Source: Streptomyces odontomachi (lineage in GTDB: Bacteria; Actinomycetota; Actinomycetes; Streptomycetales; Streptomycetaceae). Taken from it: a stretch of DNA of 64,000 nt. The first letter of the stretch is position 1. Each line of letters opens with the position of its first letter. The notes beneath the pieces are model-generated. The model worked only from the letters and a program-made list of their open reading frames with translations, did no database searches and was not told the DNA's origin. Of the stretch, positions 16,824 to 26,849 are shown piece by piece. The stretch covers positions 186,001 to 250,000 of the forward strand of contig NZ_JAMJWG010000001.1 of assembly GCF_024435355.1 (NCBI RefSeq). Reading direction: 5' to 3'. A program made the translations under genes and the position numbers.

Positions 16824-18095
16824 TCAGGATGCCTCGTGGCCGGCGGGCTTCTCGATCTCGGTGCTCACCCGTGCCCCTCGGAAGAGCACCGGAAGCCACA
16901 GGAGACATGCCAGCACGGGAACCGCGGCGTAGCCGGCCATGCCCACACCGGAGCCCAGCCCGTCCATGAGCGCACCGAGGACGAGATAGCCGACGCCGAT
17001 GAGCGCCGACTCCACGAATGCGATCATCGACAGCAGGCTCGCCCGGTGGCGCGACGGCACGGCCTCGTTGAACACGTTGTCCACGAGCACGGCGGTGATC
17101 TCGGGAACCCCGACCAGGGCCAGGAACGCGGCGACGGTGATCCAGACAAGGCCGAGGCCGCTGAGGCCGAGAGCCGCGGCGAGCGTCAGGAGAGACACCG
17201 GGACCATGACCCGGTACCCGATGCGCCGGTCCGCGCGGTCCGACAGCAGCGGGGTGAGCCCGCCGACGAAGAATCCCGCCGATATGACCACGCTGACCGA
17301 TGCGGTACCCGCTCCCTGATCGGAGAGGGTCTTCTGCGTGAAAATGATGTACGGCGTCAAAGTCGCATGCATCATCGCCGACACCACGACAAGCGTCACG
17401 AGCGCCGGCGTGGCGACCCGAAGCATCGCCCGCCACGCCGTGGCGTCGCCGTGCTCCCCCTCGGTTCCGTCCTGCTCGTCCACCGCGTCCGCGCCGCGGA
17501 TCTCGGGCACCCGTGACATCAGCACCACTACGGCCAGGGCGAGACACGCCGCAGAACCGACGTAGACGACCCACCAGGAAATCTGTTGCAGTTGGCCGCC
17601 GAGGACGATGGCGGCTCCCGAGGTGACCGTCCCGAGCATGGTGAACCGGGACCTGATCCTTACGTAGCCGGCGGTTGCACCACGACGCACGAGCAGGTCG
17701 TACAGCAGGGCGGTGTCCGAGCCGGACACACACGCCATGCCCACGCCCTGCCCGATGAAGAGTGCCAGGAACACCCAGTAGTCGGAGAACGCCACCTGAC
17801 CGAGCAGACATCCGGCTATCAGCATCTGGCCGATCACGATGCTGGCACGCCTTCCTATTCGGTCGGCGATGACTCCCGTCGGCAACTCCGCAACTCCACT
17901 GACCAGGTAGAGCAGTGTCTGTAGCAGGGCCACTTGCCCGGCGGAGAAGCCTCGCTGCTGAAGGAAGAGGACGAACACGCCCCGCTGGAACAGCGTGTTG
18001 GTGAGCACGGCGTATATGTAGAACGGGCGCGTGACACCTCGTGCCGCCTCGTCGACTACAGCCGACCCGCCAAGGGCCTTCGTGGTGCCGGTCAT
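16824..18095 (-). CDS. MFS transporter
   Basis: A 423-residue major facilitator with about twelve membrane helices. The loop 2-3 motif is present as ADRIGRRASIVIGQ, repeated in the second half as SDRADRRIGYRV. A hydrophilic central loop (about residues 190-215, RGADAVDEQDGTEGEHGD) separates the two six-helix halves. ATG 18095 is preceded by CAGGGAG. The substrate is unknown; drug or metabolite efflux is a generic guess. It is divergent from the carotenoid operon, but there is no evidence that it carries carotenoids. Confidence 0.85.
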   Translation of the reverse strand: MTGTTKALGGSAVVDEAARGVTRPFYIYAVLTNTLFQRGVFVLFLQQRGFSAGQVALLQTLLYLVSGVAELPTGVIADRIGRRASIVIGQMLIAGCLLGQVAFSDYWVFLALFIGQGVGMACVSGSDTALLYDLLVRRGATAGYVRIRSRFTMLGTVTSGAAIVLGGQLQQISWWVVYVGSAACLALAVVVLMSRVPEIRGADAVDEQDGTEGEHGDATAWRAMLRVATPALVTLVVVSAMMHATLTPYIIFTQKTLSDQGAGTASVSVVISAGFFVGGLTPLLSDRADRRIGYRVMVPVSLLTLAAALGLSGLGLVWITVAAFLALVGVPEITAVLVDNVFNEAVPSRHRASLLSMIAFVESALIGVGYLVLGALMDGLGSGVGMAGYAAVPVLACLLWLPVLFRGARVSTEIEKPAGHEAS

Positions 18096-18587
18096 GCTGC
18101 GGGCTCCCTGGTGGTTCCGGTGATCATGGGTGGTGGGCCTCCGCCGCCGACCGGAACCTCCAGTCCATACGTCGCGCAGGATTGTGGGACGGCCGTCCGG
18201 GAACCGTTGCCGGCGCCGTGGCCATCTTCGGTGGCGGTGTCGCATGCCCTGCCCGAGTGCCCCTCCCGCCCCTCACGCCACACCTGTGACCTGCGGCTTC
18301 AGGATGCACACCGCTCACACTGGCCTCAAGATATACGCACCCTTTTCCAGGAGATGCACGCGGTCGCCCGTTTCGGGTCGGTGCGGAGCGGCCGCGTGTC
18401 ACCTCGGCGACCTGCTCGCTCATCCGCCGACGACGGGGACCGCGCGAGCAGGCGATGCGGGCCCCGACTGGGCCGGTGGGGTGAGTGCCCCTCGGGAACC
18501 TGCTCCGCAGGGCAGGAATCGTGGCATCCATAGGGGGACCGCGCCGGAATCCATGGTGTCTGGTTTACGGAGAGTGAGGGATTGCGT
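18096..18587. other. divergent control region, MFS gene / crtE operon
   Basis: This is 492 bases with no supported gene. It must hold the crtE operon promoter and the MFS promoter. The strongest local feature is GGAGAGTGAGGG (18569-18580), the crtE ribosome binding site. I cannot place the promoter reliably. In known Streptomyces light-induced crt loci the promoter is read by an ECF sigma factor, but no such sigma gene or litR homologue is in this window. Confidence 0.4.
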
Positions 18588-19730
18588 GTGCTTGGACTGC
18601 GACTCGGCCTGGCCGAAGGGGAGGAACGGGTTGAGCCCCCGAGCACCGCCTCCGACGCCATCAAGCACGTCGAGGCCGTGCTGGGGCGTGTCCTGGACAC
18701 GAGAATGCGTGAGGCCCGCGCGACCGACCCGGTGTTCGCCCGTGACGTGGCCGGCCGGGTCGCTGCGTTCGTCAGGCATGGAGGCAAGCGGCTGCGCACG
18801 GCGTTCACGTGGTGCGGGTGGCGGGCTGCGGGCGGCTCGGGCGACGCGGCGGCGGTCCTGGACCTGGGAGCCGCTCTTGAACTGCTTCAGGCGTGCGCGC
18901 TCGTACAGGACGACGTGATGGACGGGTCACCGCTGCGCCGGGGAGCGCCCGCGCTGCACGTGGACCTGGCCAGAATGCACCGGGCGGCCGGGATGAGCGG
19001 CTCGCCGGAGTCGTTCGCCACGTCCGCCGCAGTGCTTGCCGGCGATCTCGCGCTGGTGTGGGCGGACGACTTGCTGACGGAGACGGCGCTCGGCTCGCCG
19101 TACGGTTCACGTCTGCACGACGAGTGGCGGGCGATGCGTGAGGAGATGGTCGCGGGCCAGTACCGGGACATCCACGCGCAGGCGACCGGCTCGTCAGGCG
19201 TCGACGAGGTGTTGGCGACCGCCGTGCTGAAGAGCGCGCTGTACACGGTCGCGCGGCCGCTGACCCTGGGGGCTTCGCTGGCCGGCGCCGACGAGCACAC
19301 CATGGAGGCGCTCCGCTCGGCCGGCCGGTGTGCGGGGCTGGCCTTCCAGCTCCGCGACGACCTCCTCGGTGCGTTCGGGGACCCGGCAGCGACCGGCAAA
19401 CCGGCCGGGGACGATTTGAGTTCCCACAAGCTCACCTATCTCCTGACCGTCGCGCTCGGGCTCGCGCGCGCCGACGGCGACGAGGAGGCAGCCGCAGTGC
19501 TCGCCGCCGGCGGGGCCGCGCGGCAGGAGCACACCGTCGAGTGCGTGCGAGCCGCGCTGGAGCGGACCGGAGCCCGGGCCGTGGTGGAGTCGAGGATCGC
19601 GGAACTCGCGGTCGACGGCCTGCGGCACTTCGCGCGAACGGATGCCGCCCCCGCCGTGCGGCGGGAGTTCGCAGCGACGGTCCAGCGCGCGTCGGGCCTC
19701 GCCGGCTGCCACATCGGGGAGGTCGCGTGA
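18588..19730 (+). CDS. crtE: geranylgeranyl diphosphate synthase
   Basis: A polyprenyl synthetase of about 380 residues that makes the C20 precursor GGPP from IPP and allylic diphosphates. The first aspartate-rich motif is DDVMD (108-112) and the second is RDDLLGAFGD (about 262-271), with the K-R-LR motif (GGKRLRTAF) before them. GTG 18588 is chosen seven bases after GAGGG; TTG 18582 is also possible. It is the first gene of crtE-crtI-crtB-Rieske and overlaps crtI by GTGA. The product feeds crtB for phytoene synthesis. Confidence 0.93.
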   Translation: MLGLRLGLAEGEERVEPPSTASDAIKHVEAVLGRVLDTRMREARATDPVFARDVAGRVAAFVRHGGKRLRTAFTWCGWRAAGGSGDAAAVLDLGAALELLQACALVQDDVMDGSPLRRGAPALHVDLARMHRAAGMSGSPESFATSAAVLAGDLALVWADDLLTETALGSPYGSRLHDEWRAMREEMVAGQYRDIHAQATGSSGVDEVLATAVLKSALYTVARPLTLGASLAGADEHTMEALRSAGRCAGLAFQLRDDLLGAFGDPAATGKPAGDDLSSHKLTYLLTVALGLARADGDEEAAAVLAAGGAARQEHTVECVRAALERTGARAVVESRIAELAVDGLRHFARTDAAPAVRREFAATVQRASGLAGCHIGEVA

Positions 19731-21295
19731 GGAGGGTGCCGGGTCCAACGGACCACGTCGTGGTGGTGGGGGCCGGGCTGTCCGGTCTGGTCTGCGCCCT
19801 GCACCTGCTCGGCGCGGGGCGCCGGGTGACGGTCGTGGAACGGGACGCGGTGCCGGGCGGCCGGGCCGGCCGGGTGGAGCTCGGCGGGCATCATCTGGAC
19901 ACCGGTCCCACCGTGCTGACCATGCCGCACCTGGCCGACGAGGCGTTCGCGGCCGTCGGGGACAGCCTCGCCCACCACGTCGAACTGGTGGCTCTGCACC
20001 CCGCTTACCGGGCCTGCTTCGCCGACGGTAGCGGGCTTGATGTGTACACCGACGGCGAGGCGATGGAGGCGGAGGTGCGACGCTTCGCCGGGCCGGCCGA
20101 GGCCGCCGGCTACCGTGCGCTGCGGAACTGGCTGAGGCTGCTGTACCGGACGCAGGTGCGCCGCTTCATCGACGCGAACTTCGACTCCCCCCTCCAGCTC
20201 CTCCACCCCGACCTGGCCCGGCTGGCGGCGCTCGGCGGTTTCGGGCGGCTCGACCGGCGCATCGGCCGCTTCCTCTCCGACCCCCGGCTGCGCCGCGTCT
20301 TCTCCTTCCAGGCCCTGTACGCCGGAGTGGCCCCCGCTCGGGCCCTGGCCGCCTACGCCGTGATCGCCTACATGGACACGGTGGCCGGCGTCTGGTTCCC
20401 CAAGGGCGGTATGCACGCGCTGCCCCGGGGCATGGCGGCCGCGGCCTCCGGCGCGGGTGCCGGCTTCCGCTGGTCGTCCGAAGCCATCGCGCTGGAGCGC
20501 TCGGCCGGCCGGGTGCGTGCGGTCCGGCTCTCCTCCGGCGAACGGATCCCCTGTGACGCGGTCGTTCTGACCTGCGAACTCACGACCTCGTACCGTCTAC
20601 TGGGGGGCGCCCCGTGGCGCCCGGTGCGGCTGCGCCACTCGCCGTCCGCCGTGGTCCTGCACGCCGGGACCGACCGCACCTGGCCCGGCCTCGCCCACCA
20701 CACTCTCTCCTTCGGCGCGGCCTGGGAACGCACCTTCGACGAGTTGACCAGGTCCGGGCGGCTGATGAGCGATCCATCCCTGCTGATCACCCGGCCGACG
20801 GCACACGATCCCACGCTGGCACCCCCGGGCGAGCACCTGCACTACGTCCTCGCGCCCTGTCCGAACACCACGATCGGCCCCTCGGCCGCGGCCTGGCGGG
20901 ACCTCGGGCCGCGCTACCGCGACAGCCTGGTCGCCGAGCTGGAGAGCCGGGGCCTGGCGGGGTTCTCGGCGAGCATCCGGCAAGAGCAGCTGGTGACGCC
21001 GCTGGACTGGGCGGCGCAGGGCCACGCTGCCGGCACCCCCTTCTCCGTCGCTCACACCTTCGCCCAGACCGGCCCGTTCCGCCCGCGCAACCTGGTGAGC
21101 GGCGTCGAGAACGTCGTGCTCGCCGGCTGCGGCACCACTCCCGGTGTCGGGATCCCGACGGTGCTGATCAGCGGCAGACTCGCCGCCGAACGCATCACCG
21201 CGGGCACGCCAAGCCGCTCCGTACGAAGACCGACCGCCGTCCGCCACGCCCCGCCGTGCACCCCGACCGCGGCTGGTGCCCATGACCCGTCGTGA
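19727..21295 (+). CDS. crtI: phytoene desaturase
   Basis: A 522-residue FAD-dependent CrtI-type desaturase. The N-terminal dinucleotide fold is [37 protein letters not shown], and the C-terminal carotenoid-oxidoreductase signature is [27 protein letters not shown]. It introduces four double bonds into phytoene to give lycopene. GTG 19727 overlaps the crtE stop as GTGA and is preceded by GGGGAGG. The last 35 residues are a low-complexity tail. It continues the rightward crt operon. Confidence 0.93.
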   Translation: MRRVPGPTDHVVVVGAGLSGLVCALHLLGAGRRVTVVERDAVPGGRAGRVELGGHHLDTGPTVLTMPHLADEAFAAVGDSLAHHVELVALHPAYRACFADGSGLDVYTDGEAMEAEVRRFAGPAEAAGYRALRNWLRLLYRTQVRRFIDANFDSPLQLLHPDLARLAALGGFGRLDRRIGRFLSDPRLRRVFSFQALYAGVAPARALAAYAVIAYMDTVAGVWFPKGGMHALPRGMAAAASGAGAGFRWSSEAIALERSAGRVRAVRLSSGERIPCDAVVLTCELTTSYRLLGGAPWRPVRLRHSPSAVVLHAGTDRTWPGLAHHTLSFGAAWERTFDELTRSGRLMSDPSLLITRPTAHDPTLAPPGEHLHYVLAPCPNTTIGPSAAAWRDLGPRYRDSLVAELESRGLAGFSASIRQEQLVTPLDWAAQGHAAGTPFSVAHTFAQTGPFRPRNLVSGVENVVLAGCGTTPGVGIPTVLISGRLAAERITAGTPSRSVRRPTAVRHAPPCTPTAAGAHDPS

Positions 21296-22277
21296 ACTGG
21301 ATGCCGCGGGCGTCACCGATCCCGGGCTGCGGGCCGCCTACACCCACTGCCGGAAACTCAACGCCCGGCACGGCAGGACCTACTTCCTGGCCACCCGCCT
21401 GCTGCCGGTGGAACACCGCTCGGCCGTGCACGCGCTGTACGGCTTCGCCCGGTGGGCGGACGACATCGTGGACGATCTGAACCAGCGGGCGGCACCCGGC
21501 GAACGCGAACGGCTGCTGGACCGTCTGGAGCGCGACCTCGCGCAGGCACTGCGCAGCGGCGGCGGGCACGAGCCCGTGGTCCGGGCCGTGGCCGACACCG
21601 CCGAGCGGTACGCCATCGACCACGCGCTGTTCGCCGCCTTCCTGGCATCGATACGCAGCGACCTGCACGTCACGGACTATCCGACCTACGCGGACCTGCG
21701 GGCCTACATGCACGGCTCGGCCGCCGTGATCGGGCTACAGATGCTGCCGGTCCTGGGCACGGTCGTGCCCCGTGAGGAGGCGGCACCACACGCGGCGGCC
21801 CTCGGGGAGGCGTTCCAGCTCACCAACTTCCTGCGGGACGTGGGCGAGGACCTGGACCGCGGCCGTGTCTACCTGCCGGCGGACCTGCTCGTCGCCCACG
21901 GTGTCGACCGTGCGCTGCTGGAGTGGAGCCGCGGCACGGGACGGCGCGACTCGAGGATCCGCGCGGCGCTGGTCGCGGCCGAGACGCTGACGAGGGACGT
22001 GTACCGGCAGGCGGAGCCGGGCATCGCCATGCTCGATCCGCGCGTACGGCCCTGCATCCGCACCGCGTTCACGCTCTACAGCGGCATCCTCGACGCGATC
22101 GCGGAACAGGACTACGCGGTGCTGCACCGCAGGGCCGTGGTGTCCCGGCGCCGCCGTGCGGCGTCGGCCGCGGCCGGTGTCGTCCAGGTGGCGGGCGCAC
22201 GCTGGCGCGCGCGGGTCCGGCAACGGACAGCGCCTGCGGGTGGTGCGGCACTCCAGTGGAAGGGACCGGTGCAGTGA
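21282..22277 (+). CDS. crtB: phytoene synthase
   Basis: A 331-residue squalene/phytoene synthase. The two aspartate-rich sites are [10 protein letters not shown] (first) and [18 protein letters not shown] (second), with YGFAR-type context. It condenses two GGPP molecules to phytoene. The start is ATG 21282 (GTG 21276 is two codons upstream), lying 14 bases inside the end of crtI. The gene ends in GTGA, overlapping the Rieske gene. The C-terminal 40 residues are Arg/Ala-rich and not conserved in the family. Confidence 0.93.
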   Translation: MTRRELDAAGVTDPGLRAAYTHCRKLNARHGRTYFLATRLLPVEHRSAVHALYGFARWADDIVDDLNQRAAPGERERLLDRLERDLAQALRSGGGHEPVVRAVADTAERYAIDHALFAAFLASIRSDLHVTDYPTYADLRAYMHGSAAVIGLQMLPVLGTVVPREEAAPHAAALGEAFQLTNFLRDVGEDLDRGRVYLPADLLVAHGVDRALLEWSRGTGRRDSRIRAALVAAETLTRDVYRQAEPGIAMLDPRVRPCIRTAFTLYSGILDAIAEQDYAVLHRRAVVSRRRRAASAAAGVVQVAGARWRARVRQRTAPAGGAALQWKGPVQ

Positions 22278-23281
22278 CCGATCGAAGAGGCCGGACCGGA
22301 TGGACGCCGCCGTTGCGGCGCCGGGGCCCGTCGGCCTGGGCGACGCAGAGGCCGACCTGGCAGGAGGCACGCCCGGCGCTGATCGCCGACGCGGTCAAGC
22401 GCGCCTCCTTGCGCCCGGCCGGCAACTGGTTCGTCGTCGGCGCCGCACGGGACGTCCGCGCTGGAGGCCCTCCGCGCGGCAGGACCGTCGGCGGTGTCGA
22501 GGTCGTGCTGTGGCGCTCGGACAGCGGTGAACTGCACGCGGGGCCCGGCGCCTGCCCGCACCTGGGGGCGCCGCTGCGGGACGGCCGGGTGGCCTGTGGC
22601 ACGCTGGTGTGCCACTGGCACGGACTGGCCCTGGACGGTGAGGCGTTCGCGGGCTGGGACCCGTATCCCGTCCACGACGACGGGGTGCTGATCTGGGTCA
22701 GGCTGGACGCGGTGGGCGACGAGGAGCCACGGGCAAGCCCTCCGGTACCGGAGCGTCCGGTGGCGGGCAGCGCGGTGGATGCCGTGTTCGTCGCCGTGGG
22801 ACGCTGCGAGCCACAAGACGTGGTCGCCAACCGTCTGGACCCGTGGCACGGTTCGTGGTTCCACCCGTACGCGTTCGCGGACCTGAAGGTGGTACGGGCG
22901 CCAGTGGACGAGGAGGACGACACGTTCGTCGTCGACGTCTCCTTCCGGGTCACGAACCGGCTGGTGGTGCCGGTGAGAGCCGAGTTCACCGCTTCCGGGC
23001 CGCGCACGGTGCTCATGCGCATCACCCGGGGCGACGGAGCCACGTCCGTGGTGGAGACCCATGCCACGCCGCTCACCGCACCGACGGACGACCAGCCGCT
23101 GACCGCCGTCGTCGAGGCCGTCGTCGCCACGTCGGACCGGCGGGGCTTCGCGCTGGCGCGGGCTGTCGCACCCGCGCTGCGCCCTCTGATGCGCCGGACG
23201 GCCGCCCGGCTGTGGCGCGACGACCTGGCGTACGCGGAGCGGCGCTGGGCGCTGCGCAGCGCCGGCCGGCTGCCCGCGTGA
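22274..23281 (+). CDS. Rieske [2Fe-2S] protein of the carotenoid operon (DUF5914-like)
   Basis: A 335-residue protein with an N-terminal Rieske domain. The cluster ligands are visible as [24 protein letters not shown]: Cys94/His96 and Cys113/His116. The C-terminal part (about 170-335) resembles the DUF5914 region of Streptomyces carotenoid-operon proteins, at the position usually named crtV. The order crtE-I-B-this gene is the standard one in isorenieratene producers. Its precise reaction is not established; an electron-transfer or oxygenase role is an inference from the cluster. GTG 22274 overlaps crtB by GTGA. Confidence 0.85.
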   Translation: MTDRRGRTGWTPPLRRRGPSAWATQRPTWQEARPALIADAVKRASLRPAGNWFVVGAARDVRAGGPPRGRTVGGVEVVLWRSDSGELHAGPGACPHLGAPLRDGRVACGTLVCHWHGLALDGEAFAGWDPYPVHDDGVLIWVRLDAVGDEEPRASPPVPERPVAGSAVDAVFVAVGRCEPQDVVANRLDPWHGSWFHPYAFADLKVVRAPVDEEDDTFVVDVSFRVTNRLVVPVRAEFTASGPRTVLMRITRGDGATSVVETHATPLTAPTDDQPLTAVVEAVVATSDRRGFALARAVAPALRPLMRRTAARLWRDDLAYAERRWALRSAGRLPA

Positions 23282-23415
23282 GCCAGCCGCGCGAGCGGCG
23301 GTCGGTGCGGTCGGCCTTCCTGCCGGTCCGCCGCCCACCCGACAGGCCCACCGCACCGGCCCGCACGGCCGCGGCAGGGCTCACCCGCCGCGTACGGACT
23401 CGCGGAACTCGGGAC

Positions 23416-24969
23416 TCAGCGTCGACCGGCAGCGCCGAGTGCCCGCAGTGCGGCGGAACGGCCCGTCCGGGGCACGGTCCACAGCACCTGGCCCCGCACA
23501 CCCCATCGGGCGAGCAGGGCACCCGCCGCCAGAAACCCGGTGGTGGCGGCGCGTTCCATCAGGGCCACCGGCAGGTCGCAGCGGATCGCGTCGCCGGCAA
23601 GGGTCACCTGGGAGTGGGGCGTCGACACGGTGGGCCGCCGGGAGTGTGAGCCGACCGGGAAGAGCGGGCAGTCGGCACGCCACTCGTGTCTGGCGTCCAC
23701 CATCCGTGCCCCGCCGGTCTCGGGGTAGACCCGGTGCAGGCCGTCGAGCAGGAGCTTTTGGACCTGCTCCCGGTGTGCGTCGGATCCGACGGCATAGGCG
23801 TGCAGTTCCACCACAGAGCCCCCGGTCCTGGCGGCCCAGCGGGCAGCCTCACCCTCGTAGCGGTCCAGGACGCTGATGTTGTCCAGGCCCTCGTAACCGC
23901 TGGTGCCGAGGAACCCCGGCCGGTCGGCGCGGACGGGCCGGTCGAGCCAGAGCCGGGAGACGAGGAAGGGCGGGGCGGAGCGCAGGCCGGCGATGCCGTC
24001 GCGCCAGGCGGGCGTGCCCAGGTCGGGCGAGGCCGCGACGGTTTCGCGCAGCGCGCCGACGTCGAGCGCAAGCACCACCGCATCATGCCGGTGGAGCGCC
24101 TTCTCGGTCCGCACCGCCACTCTCCCGCCGTCCGCCGGGTGCACACCGCACACGGGGGTGCAGGTGCGCACATCGGCTCCCAGGCGCTGGAGGTAGTCGC
24201 CGAGGGGCTCCCACAGGGCCTGCGGGAAGGGATCGTCCGGCACGTCGAAGAGCAGGCCCTCCGCGGAACCCAGGAAGTAGATGTGGAACATCAGCAGGAG
24301 CTCCGCGGCGGACAGCTCGCGGGGATCGGCGAAGAAACTGCGGGAGAACACCTCGAAGGCGAGGTGATGAGCCGCCTCCGGGAAGCGTACGCGGTCGAGG
24401 AACGCTGTCGCGGCGAGCGAGTCGAAGCGTTCGTACACCTCGGGCACGCGGACGTCGAGGAGCGGCAGCGCGGCACGGGGGTTCATGGCAGCGAGGTCGC
24501 GCCAGCCGAACGTCGGACTGAGGGCGACGAAGCCGAGCGCGCTGAAGGGCGGCGTGCGCGGGACACGGGCGAACCCGTCGGTCAGCCCGCCGCTGTGTCG
24601 CAGCGGGTAGTCCGGCAACGGTCTCAGACGGTCGAGTCCCGGGTCGGTCCGGCGCAGCAGACCGCGCAGGTTGTAGTACTGGCGGAAGAAGGCGTGGAAG
24701 CCTCGGCTCATGGTCGCCGTGGATCCGTCGGCCAGACGCGTGTGCCATCCGGCGAGACGGCCACCGAGGGAATCCTCCCGTTCGTAGAGGGTCACCCGGG
24801 CGCCGCGTTCGGCGAGCAGGACGGCGGCGGCGAGACCGGCGATCCCGCCGCCGACCACGCCGACGCCGGGCGCGTCGGTCCGTGCGAAGCGGTCCCGGCC
24901 GGGCGGCGGCATCACGATCTCGGCCTTGCGGTCGCGGCCCCGCCGAGCCGCGCGGTTCGAGGCGTTCAC
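23416..24969 (-). CDS. crtU: beta-carotene desaturase/methyltransferase (isorenieratene synthase type)
   Basis: A 517-residue FAD-dependent oxidoreductase of the CrtU group. It has the dinucleotide fold VGVVGGGIAGLAAAVLLAERGARVTLYEREDSLGGRL, the SRGFHAFFRQYYNLRGLLRR signature and a C-terminal VTLAGDAIRCDLPVALMERAATTG motif. CrtU converts the beta-ionone rings of beta-carotene to aromatic rings. GTG 24969 overlaps the stop of the crtT remnant as GTGA, so it is the coupled last gene of the leftward operon. It converges with the Rieske gene 134 bases away. Confidence 0.92.
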   Translation of the reverse strand: MNASNRAARRGRDRKAEIVMPPPGRDRFARTDAPGVGVVGGGIAGLAAAVLLAERGARVTLYEREDSLGGRLAGWHTRLADGSTATMSRGFHAFFRQYYNLRGLLRRTDPGLDRLRPLPDYPLRHSGGLTDGFARVPRTPPFSALGFVALSPTFGWRDLAAMNPRAALPLLDVRVPEVYERFDSLAATAFLDRVRFPEAAHHLAFEVFSRSFFADPRELSAAELLLMFHIYFLGSAEGLLFDVPDDPFPQALWEPLGDYLQRLGADVRTCTPVCGVHPADGGRVAVRTEKALHRHDAVVLALDVGALRETVAASPDLGTPAWRDGIAGLRSAPPFLVSRLWLDRPVRADRPGFLGTSGYEGLDNISVLDRYEGEAARWAARTGGSVVELHAYAVGSDAHREQVQKLLLDGLHRVYPETGGARMVDARHEWRADCPLFPVGSHSRRPTVSTPHSQVTLAGDAIRCDLPVALMERAATTGFLAAGALLARWGVRGQVLWTVPRTGRSAALRALGAAGRR

Positions 24970-25235
24970 CGGGTCTGCTCCATCGCCGCGGTGAAACCGT
25001 TGCGGGCGAGGAAGGTGTGCACGATGCCGGTCTGCCAACCGGCGACGGGTGCCGCCTGCGCGCCGGTGAAACCCGGGGCCAGCAGCCGGGCGGTGAAGGA
25101 CGCGGCGGTGTCGAAGTCGAGAACGCTGCGCCGCAGGTGATGGTGGAGAGCACGGTCACCGGTGAGGGTGCCGGCAGGGGTGATCACCGCTCGGCACCCG
25201 GCGCGGGTTAGGTCACGGTCGCGCAGCACGGTCAT
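24966..25235 (-). pseudogene. crtT: crtT-like methyltransferase, truncated to 89 residues
   Basis: The ORF lies where crtT normally sits between crtY and crtU. It encodes 89 residues. After an MTVLRDRDLTRAG start, the rest reads like only the last part of a SAM methyltransferase: LRRSVLDFDTAASFTARLLAPGF, ending WQTGIVHTFLARNGF. Compare the S-V-x-x-F, L-x-x-x-GF and GIVxLH-type ends of UbiE-like enzymes. The glycine-rich SAM-binding region is absent. It overlaps crtY by 23 bases and crtU by GTGA, so coupling is preserved. An in-frame internal deletion is the simplest reading. It may alternatively be a genuine small protein. Confidence 0.6.
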
Positions 25236-26454
25236 CAGGGGCTCCCTTCGGCTCGGGCGCGGGATGGTGGCGGCGGGGCAGGAAGGGCAGCTCGACGGCG
25301 GTCCGGAGCATGGCACCGACGGGCGTGCGCAGGCCGATCCCGCATTCCTCCCGGAGCGAGGTCGCTCCGTCGAGGAAGCGCAGCAGACGGTGTGGCGGAA
25401 CGCGCCGGAACAAGGCGGTGAAGAAGTCGGGGCCGTTGATCCGACCGGTGTCCAGGGCCCGCAACAGCACAGCGTCCATGGCGAGGGCACGCCGTCCGTG
25501 CGGTGGCGGCACGTGTGCGTGGCCGCCCTGCAAGGCGGCGGCAACGGCCCGGCTCTGCCGCTGGACGGCGGCGAACGTGTATCCGGTCGCGGGGCGGGTG
25601 GCGCCGCCCGCCATCCCGATACGGAAGACGGCCGGCCCCACCTGCCGGGGGAAGCGCCCGTCCGTCATGGGGATGACGCCCTGCTCCGCCGTCTCCACAC
25701 GGTAGGAACCGAGTCTCAGGGTGTCGCCGCAGTAGCGGGTCAGCGCCGCCTCGTACGCAGTCGTGGTGAGGGGCGTCCTGGAGAACTCGGTGTACTCGAC
25801 GAGGGCCCGGTCCGGTGTCAGCGGGAGCACGTATCCGAAGGCGAGCCCATGGCAGGGCTGTCGCACGCGGAAGTCCATCAGATCGGCGACCCTGGTGTCG
25901 AAGCGGGCGGTGTCCGTGCGCACGAACCAGCCTCGAAAGTGCTGCATGAGCTGTGTACGGGCCGGCGGCAGGGTGCACGGTGGACGGGAGTCGAACACGT
26001 GGCGGGCGCGCAAGGTCAGCGTCCGTCCGTCGGCCGTCGTGCATCGGACTTCCGCCCCGTCGGGCGTGCCGCGCACCGTGTCCGCCGTCGCGCGCAGCAG
26101 GCGCCCGCCTGGGGAACGGGCCAGCCGAGCATGGACCAACCGCTCGAACACGGACGACCGGATCATGCGGTAGTGCAGCGGCGACGGGTTCACGGTGACC
26201 GCGTCGCCTTCGGCGTCGTGCACCCGCAGCCGGGACCAGGTGGCGCACACCGCTTCGTCGAAGTCGCCGGTGCCCTCGTCCCAGTAACACCAGGTACGCT
26301 CCGGGGCTCGCCGGGGGCCGCCCGGCGCTTCCACCACGGTCACGGCGCGGGAGCCCGTCGCCGTCAGGCTGTGCGCCAGGCTGAGCCCCGATGCGCCGCC
26401 GCCGACGATGACCACGTCGCAGGCTTCGCGGGAAGGGCCGTCGGGTCGGTTCAC
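25213..26454 (-). CDS. crtY: lycopene beta-cyclase
   Basis: A 413-residue CrtY-type flavoprotein cyclase. It has the N-terminal dinucleotide fold DVVIVGGGASGLSLAHSLTATG, the RTWCYWDEG motif, FRGWFV, and the C-terminal ATRPATGYTFAAVQRQ signature. It closes both ends of lycopene to give beta-carotene for CrtU. The GTG start at 26454 overlaps the stop of the SDR-remnant gene as GTGA. It is the middle of the leftward operon and overlaps the crtT remnant by 23 bases. Confidence 0.93.
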   Translation of the reverse strand: MNRPDGPSREACDVVIVGGGASGLSLAHSLTATGSRAVTVVEAPGGPRRAPERTWCYWDEGTGDFDEAVCATWSRLRVHDAEGDAVTVNPSPLHYRMIRSSVFERLVHARLARSPGGRLLRATADTVRGTPDGAEVRCTTADGRTLTLRARHVFDSRPPCTLPPARTQLMQHFRGWFVRTDTARFDTRVADLMDFRVRQPCHGLAFGYVLPLTPDRALVEYTEFSRTPLTTTAYEAALTRYCGDTLRLGSYRVETAEQGVIPMTDGRFPRQVGPAVFRIGMAGGATRPATGYTFAAVQRQSRAVAAALQGGHAHVPPPHGRRALAMDAVLLRALDTGRINGPDFFTALFRRVPPHRLLRFLDGATSLREECGIGLRTPVGAMLRTAVELPFLPRRHHPAPEPKGAPDDRAARP

Positions 26455-26849
26455 CTGGCGCGCCGTTCGACGACGGGCGTTCCGTCCCTGCCCGTGCGCG
26501 GCAGCGCTGCGTCAGCCGCCATCGCGTCGGCTGGGGCGGCGACGACCTGGCGTGGGTCGCCTCCCTCGGGCGTCGACGGCGCATGCGGGGCTTGAGCGGC
26601 CACGCCGGTGAACGCGGCGACGAGGGAGCCGGGTGCCATGAGGGGGAGTGCCGCGCGGAAGAAGGCGGCGGGCGCGAGGAAGCGGTGGGCCGAAGCACCC
26701 GGGAACGCCTCGGAGGCCCGGGCAAGGCGTACCGGATCGTGCCCGGCAAGCGTCGGGCGCACTCCCCGCACAGCCAGCTCGGCGGTCAGGGGGCGGCCGA
26801 GGATACCGGTGGCACCGGCCACCGGCACGCGAGCGCCGTTGAGGTCCAC
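26451..26849 (-). pseudogene. short-chain dehydrogenase with internal deletion
   Basis: The 132-residue ORF starts with a normal SDR nucleotide fold (VPVAGATGILGRPLTAELAVRGVRPTLAGHDPVRLARA). It then runs at HRFLAPAAF straight into what looks like a later segment, FRAALPLMAPGSLVAAFTGVAAQAP. About 40-60 residues of the usual core seem missing before that point, and the Ser-Tyr-Lys catalytic residues downstream are absent. A full-length SDR has about 240 residues. It remains the first gene of the leftward crt operon and overlaps crtY by GTGA. Catalysis is unlikely, though translation may still be needed for coupling to crtY. Confidence 0.6.

Noticed and set aside
18096..18587. LitR/ECF-sigma controlled promoter for crtE
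   Set aside because: Known from other Streptomyces, but I cannot place a convincing -35/-10 here and neither regulator gene is in the window.
22274..23281. Stand-alone ring-hydroxylating dioxygenase
   Set aside because: Only the Rieske ligands are clear. I see no mononuclear-iron 2-His-1-carboxylate motif, so an oxygenase call would go beyond the evidence.
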